Below are positions 5,443-5,842 of a stretch of DNA of 5,842 bases, piece by piece. The notes below the pieces were generated by a model that saw only the letters and a list, made by a program, of their open reading frames with translations, was not told where the DNA came from and did no database searches. This stretch comes from Avispirillum sp959601495 (GTDB lineage: Bacteria > Bacillota > Clostridia > Oscillospirales > CAG-272), in assembly GCA_959601495.1 (NCBI GenBank), contig CAUGPT010000065.1:1-5842 (forward strand), read 5' to 3'. Positions within the stretch are counted from its first letter, which is position 1. Every line of letters starts with the position of its first letter. Made by a program: the position numbers and the translations under genes.

Positions 5443-5600
5443 CGTTTTCGCTTTTATAAAATGAATTTGTTACAAAATTGTGAAAACTGTACAAACCGTC
5501 CCAAAACGCCCGCTTTTCGACGCAGCGCCGACGGGGAGACGCGGCGTTTGCATAAGATCGGGAGCTTGCTGCATTGCCGCCGCACATGTGCCGATCCGCA

Positions 5601-5842
5601 CCGCAGAAGTTTTGAAACTGCGGGTTTTGGTTTCTTTGCAAAGCAATTCAAACTCTGTCGTCAACTTGCCGAACGCAGGTGAGAAGGACGTGAGGGACTA
5701 CTTTTCCGTAAGTAGCCGCGGACGGTTGAGTTTCGTCTTTACGAAATTGACAAAGCAATTCAAACTTTATTGTCAGCTTACCAAACGTAAGTAAAAGATG
5801 TGAGGGGGCTACTGTCCCGGCAGTAGCCGCCCTCACACTCCC
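5601..5842 (-). repeat. Dispersed repeat, right copy (two modules, cut by window end)
   Basis: This is the inverted counterpart of the repeat at 71-205. The outer module has its hairpin at 5800-5836 with the same 15-bp stem; 5790-5842 is identical to the left copy, and the match runs up to the window edge. An inner module about 112 bp away has a related hairpin (5695-5717: GG/CC plus CTACTT/AAGTAG with one bulge and a 6-nt loop). It also has a related tail: 5641-5696 aligns with 5753-5806. The flank beyond the inner module, including a CCGCAG/CTGCGG stem at 5601-5623, resembles the flank of the left copy at about 165-203. The right copy is therefore a tandemly expanded form of the left one. 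No open frame here looks like a gene. Confidence 0.78.

Larger units (their letters stand above)
4792..5600. other. Long intergenic region without a credible gene
   Basis: About 800 bp between the dgt promoter and the right-hand dispersed repeat. Open frames exist on both strands but are Arg/Pro/Ala-rich, lack ribosome sites, show no family resemblance, and are crossed by a 41-bp tandem repeat whose period is not a multiple of three. The left two thirds (to about 5265) are very GC-rich and full of hairpins; the remainder (5270-5500) turns AT-rich. I find no tRNA, rRNA, RNase P, tmRNA, SRP or T-box signature. Individual repeats and hairpins are listed separately. Confidence 0.7.

Noticed and set aside
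71..5842. Composite transposon or genomic island bounded by inverted repeats
   Set aside because: The cargo is core housekeeping genes and there is no transposase, integrase or target-site duplication; paired dispersed repeats are a simpler reading.

Overview
The window looks like chromosomal DNA from a moderately GC-rich Firmicute, most likely a gut-type clostridium. Three things suggest this: a DUF1292 protein (a family I know from Firmicutes), sigma-A promoters of the Gram-positive type, and many GC-rich hairpin repeats between genes. The genus cannot be told from the sequence. I see no phage, plasmid, transposase, CRISPR, toxin-antitoxin or defence module. The genes are housekeeping genes.

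All three protein genes lie on the minus strand and read right to left. A sigma-A promoter at 4763-4791 drives an HD-domain dNTP triphosphohydrolase (dgt-like, 3534-4730). After a 73-bp gap without a terminator comes uvrB (1418-3460), the damage-verifying helicase-like subunit of nucleotide excision repair. The two are probably co-transcribed; both bear on genome integrity, one through nucleotide pools and the other through lesion repair. After a 247-bp gap holding a branched hairpin element and a near-consensus promoter (1236-1264), a small acidic DUF1292 protein follows (859-1170). Downstream of it is a probable 6S RNA on the same strand (about 609-777), then a strong bidirectional terminator (513-565) and a second minus-strand terminator (260-288).

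The remainder is non-coding and unusually rich in repeats. The left end (1-500) holds a purine-rich hairpin, one copy of a dispersed repeat, and an array of about five short hairpins with a shared GGG...CCCCGCACCC theme. The right end (4792-5842) has no credible gene. It holds an 18-bp perfect palindrome, a 20-bp direct repeat, a 41-bp tandem repeat and several hairpins. It ends in a second, inverted copy of the dispersed repeat, 53 bp of which are identical to the left copy. The most interesting material is this repeat family, with tandemly duplicated modules and an apparently compensated stem, together with the 6S candidate. No novel multi-gene system is visible.
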